Shown one piece after another: positions 25,241-34,279 of a stretch of DNA of 48,626 bases. Numbering within the stretch: the stretch's first letter is position 1; every line of letters starts with the position of its first letter. The notes beneath the pieces are model-generated. The model saw only the letters and a list, made by a program, of their open reading frames with translations, made no database searches and was not told the DNA's origin. The translations under genes were made by a program, and so were the position numbers. The stretch comes from CAIKZZ01 sp035604595 (lineage in GTDB: Bacteria; Pseudomonadota; Gammaproteobacteria; Steroidobacterales; Steroidobacteraceae): positions 1 to 48,626 of the forward strand of contig DATNIE010000009.1 in NCBI GenBank assembly GCA_035604595.1, read 5' to 3'.

Positions 25241-26857
25241 TTAGTCAATGTCGCGGTATGCGGTCAGGGTCAGGAACGAGGCAAACCTCTCGCTGGCGGT
25301 CAGTCCGCTGAAGAGCTCCGCCGCCCGCTCGAAATGGCCGGCGGCGTAGGCGCTGTCGCCGACCTCCGCCCTGAGCTTACCGAGCTCCTCGCGCACGATG
25401 GCCGCCACCAGCGGCAACGTCACCGGCCGGCCGTCGGCGAGCGCGCGGCGGTGGTGCAGCCACTGCCAGACCTGGGCGCGCGAGATCTCGGCGGTGGCCG
25501 CATCCTCCATCAGGTTGTAGATCGGCACGCAGCCGTTGCCGCCGAGCCAAGCGGCGAGGTACTGGATGCCGACAGCGATGTTGTTGCGCAACCCCGCCTC
25601 GGTGATCGTCCCGTCGGGCACCGTCAGCAGGTCGGCAGCAGTCACCACGACGTCCTCGCGCAGGCGCGCGAGGTTGTTCGGCCCCGGCATCAGCCGGTCG
25701 AACACCTGCTTGGCAATTGGCACGAGCCCCGGGTGCGCGACCCAGGTGCCGTCGTGTCCGTCGCCCGCCTCGCGCTCCTTGTCGGCGCGAACCTTCGCGA
25801 GTGCCTGCTCGTTGGCGGCGGGGTCGTTCTTGATCGGAATCTGCGCCGCCATGCCGCCCATCGCGAATGCGCGGCGCCGGTGGCAGGTCCTGATGACGAG
25901 CAGCGAATAGCTGCGCAGGAAATGCGTCGTCATCGTCACCTGGTAGCGGTCCGGCAGCACGAAGGCCGGGTCGTGGCTGAACTTCTTGATGAAGCTGAAG
26001 ATGTAGTCCCAGCGCCCGCAGTTGAGCCCGACGATGTAGTCCTTGAGCTCGTGGAGAATCTCGTGCATCTCGAAGGCGGCGAGGATCGTCTCGATGAGCA
26101 CCGTGCACTTGATCGTGCCGTGCCGGATGCCGAGCCGCTGCTCGGCGAAGGCGAAGACGTCGTTCCACAGGCGCGCCTCGAGGTGGCTCTCGAGCTTCGG
26201 CAGGTAAAAATAAGGACCGGTGCCGCGCCGTGTCAGCTCGGCGTGATTGTGAAAAAGGTACAGGCCGAAGTCGACGAACGCGCTCGCAATCGGCGCGTCG
26301 TCGAGCAGGCAATGCTTCTCCTCGAGGTGCCAGCCGCGCGGCCGGACCATCAGCACGGCGGTGCGCTCGTTGGGCCGGTAGCTCTTGCCCTCCGGGCTGG
26401 TGAACTCGATGGTCCGCCGGACAGCGTCGCGCAGGTTGATTTGGCCGCTGATGAGGTTCGCCCAGCTCGGGCACAGCGAGTCCTCGCAATCGGCCATGAA
26501 CACGTCGGCGCCCGAGTTGAGCGCGTTGATGATCATCTTGCGCTCGGTCGGGCCCGTGATCTCGACTCTGCGGTCGAGCAGGTCGGCGGGAATCCCCGCG
26601 ATCGTCCAGTCCGATTCGCGTATCGCCCGCGTCTCGGGCAGGAAGTCCGGGAGCGCGCCGGCATCGAGCGCCGCCTGCCGCTGCTCGCGACGCGCCAGCA
26701 GCGCCTTGACCTGCGGGCCGAAGCGCCGCGCGAGCTCGGCGACGAACGCGACCGCAGCCGGTGTCAGGATCGTGTCGTAGCCGGCCGCCATTGCACCGCG
26801 GATCTCGAGCCCCGGTGCGGCGCGGCTGGCAGCGGCTGCGGTTGCGATCTCGGTCAC
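25241..26857 (-). CDS. aceB: Malate synthase A
   Basis: AceB condenses glyoxylate with acetyl-CoA to malate. This 538-residue protein matches the malate synthase A length and has the family segments RPRGWHLEEKH, GTIKCTVLIETI, GLNCGRWDYIFSFIKKF and DGHDGTWVAHPGLVPIA. The start is GTG at 26857, preceded by CAGGAGT. It is the first gene of the aceBA operon; 140 bp separate it from the divergent rluE gene. Confidence 0.96.
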   Translation of the reverse strand: MTEIATAAAASRAAPGLEIRGAMAAGYDTILTPAAVAFVAELARRFGPQVKALLARREQRQAALDAGALPDFLPETRAIRESDWTIAGIPADLLDRRVEITGPTERKMIINALNSGADVFMADCEDSLCPSWANLISGQINLRDAVRRTIEFTSPEGKSYRPNERTAVLMVRPRGWHLEEKHCLLDDAPIASAFVDFGLYLFHNHAELTRRGTGPYFYLPKLESHLEARLWNDVFAFAEQRLGIRHGTIKCTVLIETILAAFEMHEILHELKDYIVGLNCGRWDYIFSFIKKFSHDPAFVLPDRYQVTMTTHFLRSYSLLVIRTCHRRRAFAMGGMAAQIPIKNDPAANEQALAKVRADKEREAGDGHDGTWVAHPGLVPIAKQVFDRLMPGPNNLARLREDVVVTAADLLTVPDGTITEAGLRNNIAVGIQYLAAWLGGNGCVPIYNLMEDAATAEISRAQVWQWLHHRRALADGRPVTLPLVAAIVREELGKLRAEVGDSAYAAGHFERAAELFSGLTASERFASFLTLTAYRDID

Positions 26858-26997
26858 TGGACTCCTGAGGGGACGGGGACAACGGGCTCGGTCGCCGAGA
26901 CGGAACGCTCAAGAACCGTCTGTTGCGACGCAAAATGATACCGGCCGATACACTCCGCGCGCAACCAAACAGTCGGAAGTGCCTCACTCCGCCGGAC

Positions 26998-27684
26998 ATG
27001 CGCCTTCTTCTGTTCAACAAGCCGTTCCAGGTTTTGACCCGGTTCACCGGCGGCGACGGGCGCCGTACCCTCGCGCAGTACGTGACGACGCCGGGGGTCT
27101 ACCCGGCCGGCCGGCTGGACTATGACAGCGAGGGGCTGCTGCTGCTGACCGACGACCCGCGGCTCCGGGGCGCGATCACCGAGCCCCGCCAGGCGCTTGA
27201 GAAAACCTACTGGGTCCAGGTCGAGGGGGAGCCGACCGAGGCGGCGCTCGCGGCGCTGCGCCGCGGCGTGCGGCTGGCCGATGGCCTGACCCGGCCCGCC
27301 CGCGCGCACCGGATCGAGCCACCGGCCGGGCTGTGGCCCCGCGACCCGCCGATCCGCGTCCGGCTCCGGCTCCCGACGGCGTGGCTCGAGCTCGGCATTT
27401 GCGAAGGACGCAATCGCCAGGTCCGGCGGATGACGGCCGCGGTCGGGTTGCCGGCGCTGCGACTGGTGCGCTCGGCAGTGGGGCCGTTCACGCTCGCCGG
27501 GCTCGCGCCGGGGGAGGTCCGGCAGGTGGAGGCGGCGCGCGCCGCGGCGTTTCGCGGCGCGCTGCTTGCGCTCAGCGCACGCGCCCGTGGCGCGCGATCC
27601 GCATCGCGACCTCCATCGCCTGCTCGTAGTTCAGGCGCGGATCGACGTTCGAGCGGTACGCCCGGCCGAGGTCGCCGTCGATGA
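26998..27684 (+). CDS. rluE: 23S rRNA pseudouridine synthase, RluE type
   Basis: RluE-type enzymes modify a uridine in 23S rRNA domain V. This 228-residue protein begins MRLLLFNKPFQVLTRF and carries the catalytic aspartate D41 in AGRLDYDSEGLLLLT, then EKTYWVQV and EGRNRQVRRMTAAVG. There is no S4 domain, as in RluE. The ATG at 26998 starts exactly at the first strand. The last 40 or so residues are low-complexity Arg/Ser-rich and run 113 bp into the convergent DAHP synthase gene, which is odd. Confidence 0.9.
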   Translation: MRLLLFNKPFQVLTRFTGGDGRRTLAQYVTTPGVYPAGRLDYDSEGLLLLTDDPRLRGAITEPRQALEKTYWVQVEGEPTEAALAALRRGVRLADGLTRPARAHRIEPPAGLWPRDPPIRVRLRLPTAWLELGICEGRNRQVRRMTAAVGLPALRLVRSAVGPFTLAGLAPGEVRQVEAARAAAFRGALLALSARARGARSASRPPSPARSSGADRRSSGTPGRGRRR

Positions 27685-28927
27685 GACCCCGCGCGCCACC
27701 GGTGCACTCGGTGACGTCGTCGCCGGTGAGTTCGAGGTGCACGCCGCCGAGCATCGAACCGTGCGCCGCGTGAATCGCGAACGATGACTCGAGTTCGCCG
27801 AGGATGTTGTCGAAGCGCCGCGTCTTGACCCCGGTACTCGTCGTCTCGGTATTGCCGTGCATCGGGTCGCACACCCAGACGACCTCGGCGCCGGCGGCGC
27901 GCACCGCCTCGATCAGGCCCGGCAGCTTCGCCTCGACCTCGCCGGCGCCGAAGCGGTGAATCAGCGTGAGGCGTCCCGGAATCCGCTCGGGATTGAGGAT
28001 CCGCGTCAGCTCCTTGATGTACTGCGCATCGCTCGCGGGACCCACCTTGACTCCGATCGGGTTCGCGATCCCGCGGAAGTACTCGACGTGGCCATCGCGC
28101 AGCCCCGCGGTGCGCACGCCGATCCATGGCAGGTGCGCCGACAGGTTGTACCAGCGGGCGCGCCGCGGAATGAAGCGTGTCTGCGCCTGCTCGTAGAGCA
28201 GGTGCAGACCCTCGTGGCTCGCGTAGAAACTCACCCGCTGCGAGTCGTGCACGGGGCGGCCGGTGATCGACTCGAAGAAATGCAGCGAGTCGCCGAGCGA
28301 TTCGACGATGCGCTTGTAGTCCTCGAACTTCGGGGAGTGGCGCATGAAGTCGAGGTCCCAGGCCTCCGGGTGATGCAGGTCGGCGAATCCCCCGTCGATC
28401 AGCGCGCGGACGAAGTTGAGCGTGAGCGCCGCGCGTTCATAGCCGCGCAGCAGCAGCTGCGGATCGGGCTCGCGCGACGGTGCATCGAAAGGCGGGCGGT
28501 TGACAATGTCGCCGCGGTAGGACGGAAGGCTCACGCCGTCGCGCGTCTCCAGATCCGCCGAGCGAGGCTTGGCGTACTGGCCGGCCATGCGGCCAATGCG
28601 GATGATCGGCTTCTTGAGCCCGTGCATCAGCACGAGGCTCATCTGCAGCAGGATCTTGAGCTGCTCGACGATGCGCTCGGAGGTGCAGTCTTCCAAGGAC
28701 TCGGCACAATTGCCGCCCTGCAGGATGAACGCCTGACCGCGCTGCGCGGCCGCGAGCCGCTGGTGCAGCTCGTCGACCTCGTAGGACACGACGATCGGCG
28801 GCAGGCTCGCGAGCGCCACCAGGGCGCGGTCGAGCGCTGCCGGGTCGCGGTAGACCGGCTGCTGGAGCGTCGGCCTGCGCTGCCAGGACGCCGGGCTCCA
28901 GTCATCGCTGCGCGTGGCTGTGACCAT
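27572..28927 (-). CDS. Class II 3-deoxy-7-phosphoheptulonate synthase
   Basis: DAHP synthase joins phosphoenolpyruvate and erythrose 4-phosphate, the first step of the shikimate pathway. At 451 residues it belongs to the plant-like class II, unlike E. coli AroFGH. Typical segments are FILQGGNCAESLEDC, KPIIRIGRMAGQYAKPRS, VWVCDPMHGNTE and GGVHLELTGDDVTECTGG. It is a single gene; its 3' end overlaps the end of rluE on the other strand. Confidence 0.95.
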   Translation of the reverse strand: MVTATRSDDWSPASWQRRPTLQQPVYRDPAALDRALVALASLPPIVVSYEVDELHQRLAAAQRGQAFILQGGNCAESLEDCTSERIVEQLKILLQMSLVLMHGLKKPIIRIGRMAGQYAKPRSADLETRDGVSLPSYRGDIVNRPPFDAPSREPDPQLLLRGYERAALTLNFVRALIDGGFADLHHPEAWDLDFMRHSPKFEDYKRIVESLGDSLHFFESITGRPVHDSQRVSFYASHEGLHLLYEQAQTRFIPRRARWYNLSAHLPWIGVRTAGLRDGHVEYFRGIANPIGVKVGPASDAQYIKELTRILNPERIPGRLTLIHRFGAGEVEAKLPGLIEAVRAAGAEVVWVCDPMHGNTETTSTGVKTRRFDNILGELESSFAIHAAHGSMLGGVHLELTGDDVTECTGGARGLIDGDLGRAYRSNVDPRLNYEQAMEVAMRIARHGRVR

Positions 28928-28965
28928 GGATCGATCCTACCATCAGGCGCCGGCGTGTTTGCAGT

Positions 28966-28990
28966 GCAATAAAAGCCCCCGGCGGGCGCT
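28966..28990 (-). terminator. Rho-independent terminator after mazG
   Basis: On the minus strand AGCGCCCGCCGGGGGCT (28990-28974) can form a GC-rich stem with one mismatch and is followed at once by TTTTATT. It lies about 50 bp after the mazG stop and would end the fumC-nudL-mazG transcript before the class II DAHP synthase gene. Confidence 0.55.
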
Positions 28991-29037
28991 GCTCCGGGAC
29001 ACGCGGCTGCCGCCGACGGCCGGTCGGCCGGTCTGCC

Positions 29038-29808
29038 TCAGGGTTGGTGGCCCTCGCCGGCCTTCGCTTCCTGCCAGAACGACTCGAGCGCGTCTGGTTG
29101 GACGGCGCCCGTGGCGCGCGCGCGTTCCTCGACGTGCCTGAAGCGCGCGACGAAGCGGCCGTTCGCGCTGCGCAAGGCGGCCTCGGGATCGACCCCGAGG
29201 TGGCGGGCGAGGTTTGCGATCGCAAGCAGCAGATCGCCGAGCTCGTGTTCGACCGCGGCGGCGGCGCCGGCGGTGCGCGCCGCATCGAGCTCCTGGAGCT
29301 CCTCCCCCACCTTGTCGCGCGCGCCCTGAGGGTTGGGCCAGTCAAAGCCGATGCGCGCCGCGCGCCTGCCGAGCTTGACGGCCCGGCTGAGTGCCGGGAG
29401 CGCGAGCGGCACGCCCTCGAGCACGCTCGCTGATTGTCCCGCGGCGACCATCTCGACGGTCTTGATCTCCTCCCAGCGGCGCGACTGCGCGGCCGCGCCT
29501 GCGAGACGCTCCTCTCCGAACACGTGAGGGTGGCGCCGGATCAGCTTCGCCGAGATGCCGCGCACCACCGCCGCGAAGTCGAATGCGCCCTGCTCGCGTG
29601 CGAGCTGTGCGTGAAACACGACCTGCAGCAGCAGGTCCCCGAGTTCCTCGCGCAGCCCCGCGAGGTCGCCTCTCTCGATCGCATCGGCCACCTCGTAGGC
29701 CTCCTCGAGCGTGTACGGCGCGATCGTGGCGAAGCTCTGCTCGAGGTCCCAGGGACAGCCGCTCACGGGGTCGCGCAGCCGCGCCATGATTGCAAGCAGC
29801 TCATCCAC
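29038..29808 (-). CDS. mazG: Nucleoside triphosphate pyrophosphohydrolase MazG
   Basis: MazG hydrolyses (d)NTPs to monophosphates and pyrophosphate, cleaning the nucleotide pool. This 256-residue protein has two MazG-type helical domains. The N-terminal copy has GCPWDLEQSF, TLEEAYEVADAI and REELGDLLLQVVFHAQ, the acidic metal-binding pattern; the second repeats EELQELDAA and EHELGDLLLAIANLARH. Its start overlaps the end of the Nudix gene by eight bases. Confidence 0.95.
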   Translation of the reverse strand: MDELLAIMARLRDPVSGCPWDLEQSFATIAPYTLEEAYEVADAIERGDLAGLREELGDLLLQVVFHAQLAREQGAFDFAAVVRGISAKLIRRHPHVFGEERLAGAAAQSRRWEEIKTVEMVAAGQSASVLEGVPLALPALSRAVKLGRRAARIGFDWPNPQGARDKVGEELQELDAARTAGAAAAVEHELGDLLLAIANLARHLGVDPEAALRSANGRFVARFRHVEERARATGAVQPDALESFWQEAKAGEGHQP

Positions 29809-30487
29809 GGCTGGCGCTCCCGGCAGCGCCCGCCCCGGCCGTCAGGACCTCGGCGAGTCCGATCAGCATGCCGGCGGTTGCTCCCCAGATCGTGCGGGTG
29901 CCGCACGGAATCTCGTAGAGCGTCACGAACAAGCCGCCGAGCGTCCGCTGCCGCGGTCGGTGATTCGCCGGGTCGAGCACGTGGCGCAGCGGAACCTCGA
30001 ACACCGCCGCGACCTCGACCGGGTCGAGCGTGAACGGGGTTCCGGGCGCGACGAGCGCGACCACGGGCGTCACCCGGTAGCCGGTGATGATCAGCTGATC
30101 CGGCAGGAAGCCGAGCACCTCGACGTGGCGCCGGTTGAGGCCGATCTCCTCCTCGGTCTCGCGCAGCGCCGCCGCCACCGGGTCCGACTCTCCCGGCTCG
30201 AGGCGCCCGCCGGGGAAGGAGATCTGCCCGGGATGGTGCCTGAGGTCCGCGGCCCGCTCGGTCAGGAGCACGGTGAGCTCGTCGGGATGATCGACGATCG
30301 GGATCAGCACGGCCGCCGGGGTCGGGTGTTCCGGCAGCAGGTGCCGAAGCGGCCGGCCGGCGTCGGCCGTGAGCCCGGCAATCCGCGCCTCGGCCGGATC
30401 CCCCTGCACGGTCCCGGCGAGACGCTCCCGCAGCAGCGCCCGCAGGTCGCGCTCGGCGACGGGCGACAGGTGCGGCGACGGGCTCAC
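29801..30487 (-). CDS. Nudix hydrolase, CoA pyrophosphatase type
   Basis: This 228-residue protein has a complete Nudix box (GGRLEPGE followed by AALRETEEEIGL, residues 93-117) preceded by HHPGQISFPGG, the arrangement of CoA-cleaving Nudix proteins such as E. coli NudL. It probably cleaves CoA or oxidised CoA to phosphopantetheine and adenosine 3',5'-diphosphate. It overlaps mazG at one end and the fumC stop at the other (4 bases), so two pool-sanitising hydrolases share an operon with fumarase. Confidence 0.88.
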   Translation of the reverse strand: MSPSPHLSPVAERDLRALLRERLAGTVQGDPAEARIAGLTADAGRPLRHLLPEHPTPAAVLIPIVDHPDELTVLLTERAADLRHHPGQISFPGGRLEPGESDPVAAALRETEEEIGLNRRHVEVLGFLPDQLIITGYRVTPVVALVAPGTPFTLDPVEVAAVFEVPLRHVLDPANHRPRQRTLGGLFVTLYEIPCGTRTIWGATAGMLIGLAEVLTAGAGAAGSASRG

Positions 30488-31872
30488 TCGGGTTTCGGGC
30501 TGCGCGTCAGCCGGCGCGGATCGAGGAGCTCGGCGAGCTGCGCGCGCGGCAGTCCGGTGACCCGCACCGCGACCTCGAGCACGGGCTCGCCGGTCGCGTA
30601 GGCTTCCTTCGCAATCCGCGCGCCCGCCTCATATCCGATCAGCGGATTGAGGGCCGTGACCAGGATCGGATTGCGGGCGAGGGCCGCGGCGAGCCTGGGC
30701 TCGTTGATCGTGACTCCCGCGAGCGCGCGGTCGGCGAGCGCGCGGGCGGCGTTGGCGATGAGCTCGAGGCTCTCAAGCAGGTTGCTGGCGATGACCGGCA
30801 GTCCGGTGTTCAGCTGGAATACTCCAAACTGCGCAGCCATCGCGATCGTCGCATCGTTTCCGATGACCTGCGCGGCGGCCATCGCGACCGCTTCCGGCAC
30901 GACCGGATTGACCTTGCCCGGCATGATCGACGAGCCCGCCTGCAGCGCGGGCAGGGAGATCTCCCCGAGTCCGGCCAGCGGCCCCGAGTTCATCAGCCGC
31001 AGGTCGGTGGCGATCTTGAGCAGCGTGATCGCGGCCGCCCGCGTCTGGCCGGAGAGCTCGACCGCGGTGTCCTGGCAGGCGAGCGCCGCAAAGCAGTTGG
31101 GGTTCGGCACGAACGCGAGTCCGGTGCGGGCCGCGAGTTCCGCCGCGACGCGCGCGCCGAATTCCGGCGGCGCGTTGAGTCCGGTGCCGATCGCAGTGCC
31201 GCCCTGCGCGAGCCGCAGCACGCGCGGCAGCGTCGCCTCGAGGCGCGCGACGGCATCGTTCACCTGCGCCTGCCAGCCACTCCATTCCTGGCCGACCGTC
31301 AGCGGCACGGCATCCATCAGATGCGTGCGGCCGGTCTTGACGATGGCCTCGAGTGCCGGGATGCGTGCGCCGAGCGTGGCGCTCAGGTGCCGCAACGCCG
31401 GCAGCAGTGCCGCGTGCGTGCGCAGCGCCGCGCTGACATGGATCGCCGTCGGGATGCAATCGTTGCTGCTCTGGCTGCGATTGACGTCGTCGTTCGGGTG
31501 CACGGGCGCGCCGAGGTCCTGGGTCGCGAGCTGCGCGAGGACCTCGTTGACGTTCATGTTGGTACTGGTGCCGGAGCCCGTCTGGAACACGTCGAGCGGA
31601 AAGGCCGCGGCGTGCGCGCCCTCGGCCACCGCGAGCGCCGCGCGCTCGATGGCGGCGGCCCGCGGCGGGTCGAGCGTACCGAGCGCCGCATTGGCGCGGG
31701 CCGCGGCCCACTTGACCAGCGCCAGGGCCCGGATGAAGGCCGGCGGCAGCACGCGCGCGCTCAGGCGGACGATGTCGAGGGCACGCTGCGTTTGCGCGCC
31801 CCAGGGTGCGTCGGCCGGAATGGCCACGGCACCCATGCTGTCGTGCTCGACCCTTAAGTCCTTGTCGGGCAT
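30484..31872 (-). CDS. fumC: Fumarate hydratase class II
   Basis: FumC interconverts fumarate and malate without an iron-sulfur cluster. This 462-residue protein has the class II sequence set: MGAVAIPADAPWGAQTQRAL near the start, TGSGTSTNMNVNEV, and the mobile catalytic loop GSSIMPGKVNP. AAGGA directly precedes the ATG at 31872; a second in-frame Met 12 codons on is less likely because the homologous leader is conserved. It is divergent from purB and heads an operon with the Nudix hydrolase and mazG. Confidence 0.96.
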   Translation of the reverse strand: MPDKDLRVEHDSMGAVAIPADAPWGAQTQRALDIVRLSARVLPPAFIRALALVKWAAARANAALGTLDPPRAAAIERAALAVAEGAHAAAFPLDVFQTGSGTSTNMNVNEVLAQLATQDLGAPVHPNDDVNRSQSSNDCIPTAIHVSAALRTHAALLPALRHLSATLGARIPALEAIVKTGRTHLMDAVPLTVGQEWSGWQAQVNDAVARLEATLPRVLRLAQGGTAIGTGLNAPPEFGARVAAELAARTGLAFVPNPNCFAALACQDTAVELSGQTRAAAITLLKIATDLRLMNSGPLAGLGEISLPALQAGSSIMPGKVNPVVPEAVAMAAAQVIGNDATIAMAAQFGVFQLNTGLPVIASNLLESLELIANAARALADRALAGVTINEPRLAAALARNPILVTALNPLIGYEAGARIAKEAYATGEPVLEVAVRVTGLPRAQLAELLDPRRLTRSPKPE

Positions 31873-31931
31873 TCCTTCGGGAGCGATAGACTATGGATTC
31901 TCATCCTAGCACTTTAAGGACGGGCCGCACC

Positions 31932-33317
31932 GTGACCGACCGCCCCCAGCCACCGTCCGCCGCGCTCGATGCGCTGTCTCCGGTCGACGGACGTTATGCC
32001 GAGAAATGCGCGGAGCTGCGGCGGCTGTTCAGCGAAGCCGCGCTGATCCGCCACCGCGTGCGCGTGGAGGCCGAGTGGTTCCTGTTCCTGGCGCGGGAGA
32101 TGGCGCTGCCCGAGTTGCGCAACACGCCCCGGGCAGTGCTCGCGGCCGCGGCCGAGCTCGCCGCGCACGCGGCGCCGGGCGAGGCGGCGGCCGTCAAGGC
32201 CGCAGAGGAGCGCATCGCCCACGACGTCAAGGCGGTCGAGTACTTCGTCAGGTCGCAACTGGCGGCGGCGGGCGCCGGCAGCGCTGAGCTCGAGTTCGTG
32301 CACTTCGGCTGCACCTCCGAGGACATCAACAACCTCGCCTATGCGCTGATGCTGCAGGCGGCGCGCGATGAGGTGTTGCTGCCGGCAATCGGCCGCATCC
32401 ACGACTGGCTCATCGCCCACGCGCATCGCCACGCGGACCTGCCGATGCTGTCGCGTACGCACGGCCAGCCGGCGAGCCCGACGACGCTCGGCAAGGAGCT
32501 CGCCAACGTCGCGGCGCGGCTCGGCGCGGCGCGCGAGGCCTTCGCCGCAGTGCCGGTGCTCGGCAAGATCAACGGCGCGGTCGGCAACTGGAATGCGCAT
32601 CTCATCGCCTATCCCGATCGCGACTGGCGCGCCGCCGGCAAGGGTTTCGTCACCAGGCTGGGACTCGGCTGGAACGAGTACACGGTGCAGATCGAGCCGC
32701 ACGACTGGATTGCAGCCTACTGCGACGCGCTCGCCCGTCTCGACACCATCCTGATCGACTTCGCGCGCGACGCGTGGGGCTACATATCGCTCGGCTACTT
32801 CAGACAGCGGGTGGTCGCAGGCGAGGTCGGCAGCTCGACGATGCCGCACAAGGTCAACCCGATCGACTTCGAGAACGGCGAGGGGAATCTGGGGCTTGCG
32901 AACGCACTGTTGCGGCACTTCGCCGACAAGCTCCCTGTCTCGCGCTGGCAGCGCGACCTCACGGACTCGACCGTGCTGCGCAACCTCGGCGTCGCGCTCG
33001 CGCATGCGCTGCTGGCCTTCCGGTCGATCGAGCGCGGCCTTGGCCGGCTCGAGGCCAACGCCGGCCGCCTCCGCGAGGATCTCGATGCGAACTGGGAAGT
33101 GCTCGGTGAGGCCGTGCAGACCGTGATGCGCCGCTATGGCGTGCCGGATGCCTACGACCGCCTCAAGGAGCTGATGCGCGGGCAGCGCGTGGACGCCGCC
33201 GCGCTGCGGGCGTTCGTCGCCGGCCTGCCGATCCCGGCCGCCGAGCGCGAGCGCCTGGCGCGGCTGACGCCGGCCGACTACACAGGCCTTGCGCGGGAGC
33301 TGGCTCGGGATGTGTGA
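31932..33317 (+). CDS. purB: Adenylosuccinate lyase
   Basis: PurB acts twice in purine synthesis, releasing fumarate from SAICAR and from adenylosuccinate. The protein is of the E. coli type, with LSPVDGRYAEKC, FVHFGCTSEDINNLA, SRTHGQPASPTTLGKE and the catalytic loop GSSTMPHKVNPIDFENGEG. A GTG at 31932 with AAGGAC upstream (31915-31920) is favoured; an ATG at 31893 in the same frame would add 13 residues. The start lies close to the divergent fumC start, leaving 20-59 bp for two promoters. The gene overlaps the following GNAT gene. Confidence 0.95.
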   Translation: MTDRPQPPSAALDALSPVDGRYAEKCAELRRLFSEAALIRHRVRVEAEWFLFLAREMALPELRNTPRAVLAAAAELAAHAAPGEAAAVKAAEERIAHDVKAVEYFVRSQLAAAGAGSAELEFVHFGCTSEDINNLAYALMLQAARDEVLLPAIGRIHDWLIAHAHRHADLPMLSRTHGQPASPTTLGKELANVAARLGAAREAFAAVPVLGKINGAVGNWNAHLIAYPDRDWRAAGKGFVTRLGLGWNEYTVQIEPHDWIAAYCDALARLDTILIDFARDAWGYISLGYFRQRVVAGEVGSSTMPHKVNPIDFENGEGNLGLANALLRHFADKLPVSRWQRDLTDSTVLRNLGVALAHALLAFRSIERGLGRLEANAGRLREDLDANWEVLGEAVQTVMRRYGVPDAYDRLKELMRGQRVDAAALRAFVAGLPIPAAERERLARLTPADYTGLARELARDV

Positions 33318-33801
33318 GGCGCATGACATCGCGGTCGAGATTACGGACTGGGCCGCGCACGGCGCGGAGCTCGCCGCGATCCGCCGGGCCGTGTTCTGCA
33401 TCGAACAGGGCATCGCCGAGGCCGACGAGTGGGACGGGGCCGACTGCGACGCGGCGCACGTTCTGGCGCGCCTCAAGCGTGATCCGGTTGGCACAGGACG
33501 ACTGCTGGCCACCGGTAAGATCGGACGGCTGGCAGTGCTCGATAGCGCCCGGCGACTCGGTATCGGCAGGCTCATGCTGCGCCGCCTCGTGGAACTCGCG
33601 CGGGCCCGCGGGCTCGACGGAGTCTACCTGCACGCGCAGGTCACGGCGTTCGACTTCTACGGCGCACAGGGTTTCGTTGCCGACGGGCCCGAGTTCGACG
33701 AAGCAGGGATCCGTCATCGGAGGATGCGGCTTGCATTTTCCGCCGAGCAACGTCCTGATTCCGCGGCTGACGGAGCCGCGCACCCTGCTGTCGACGGTTG
33801 A
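33310..33801 (+). CDS. GNAT family N-acetyltransferase
   Basis: This 163-residue protein has the GNAT acetyl-CoA loop region (LAVLDSARRLGIGRLMLRRLVELAR, about residues 74-98) and the C-terminal pattern ATAFDFYGAQGFV-like QVTAFDFYGAQGFVADG, ending at HRRMRL. The substrate is unknown. The ATG at 33310 overlaps the end of purB by eight bases. After residue about 140 the frame reads a poor tail of some 22 residues, while a conserved-looking domain begins in the next frame. The two may be one fused gene split by a frameshift. Confidence 0.8.
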   Translation: MCEAHDIAVEITDWAAHGAELAAIRRAVFCIEQGIAEADEWDGADCDAAHVLARLKRDPVGTGRLLATGKIGRLAVLDSARRLGIGRLMLRRLVELARARGLDGVYLHAQVTAFDFYGAQGFVADGPEFDEAGIRHRRMRLAFSAEQRPDSAADGAAHPAVDG

Positions 33802-34249
33802 GGGGGTCCGCACTGCGGCGACCACGGTCGCCGCCAGCGCGCAACGCGTGCTGACCCTGTGCACCCACGACCTTGAGTCCGCGATCTACGAGTATCCGCC
33901 GTTCATCGATGCGGTGAAGCGCCTGGTGCTCGGGCCGCGATTCGCCAAGGTGCGCGTGCTGGTGCTGAACCCGGGCCGGATCATGTACAGCCGGCACGAG
34001 TTCATCACGCTGGCGCGCAAGCTCACGAGCTACATCGAGATCAGGAACGCCCAGGCCCCGTTCCGCGAGAACCCGTCGACGTTCATGGTCGCCGATGACC
34101 GGGCGACCCTGTACCGGTTGCAGCACACGCGCTGGGACGGCATCTGCGAGCTCAGAAATTCCGATGTCGCGCGCCTGCACCTCGACCGCTTCGACGAGGC
34201 CTGGAATCCAAGCGCCACGCCGCGCACCCCGGCCACCCAGCGCAGCTGA
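33731..34249 (+). CDS. Conserved domain downstream of GNAT (DUF7931-like), overlapping gene
   Basis: This frame encodes about 172 residues starting LHFPPSNVLIPRLTEPRTLL, with a soluble alpha/beta pattern (RVLTLCTHDLESAIYEYPPF, KVRVLVLNPG, FMVADDRATLYRLQ). I recall this domain as fused to the C-terminus of GNAT proteins in other gammaproteobacteria, where its function is unknown. Here it lies in a different frame. A TTG at 33731 is well placed seven bases after GGAGG (33719-33723), so it could be translated as a separate protein coupled to the GNAT gene, overlapping it by 71 bp. A sequencing or real frameshift is the alternative. Confidence 0.65.
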   Translation: MHFPPSNVLIPRLTEPRTLLSTVEGVRTAATTVAASAQRVLTLCTHDLESAIYEYPPFIDAVKRLVLGPRFAKVRVLVLNPGRIMYSRHEFITLARKLTSYIEIRNAQAPFRENPSTFMVADDRATLYRLQHTRWDGICELRNSDVARLHLDRFDEAWNPSATPRTPATQRS

Positions 34250-34267
34250 GTACAGCTCCCGGCCGGC

Positions 34268-34273
34268 TATACT
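34268..34273 (+). promoter_or_regulatory. Possible -10 box of a leaderless mnmA transcript
   Basis: TATACT ends six bases before the mnmA ATG, and no Shine-Dalgarno sequence lies between them. The -35 region is poor. The spacing is the same as at the antitoxin promoter. Confidence 0.35.
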
Positions 34274-34279
34274 CGCCCG

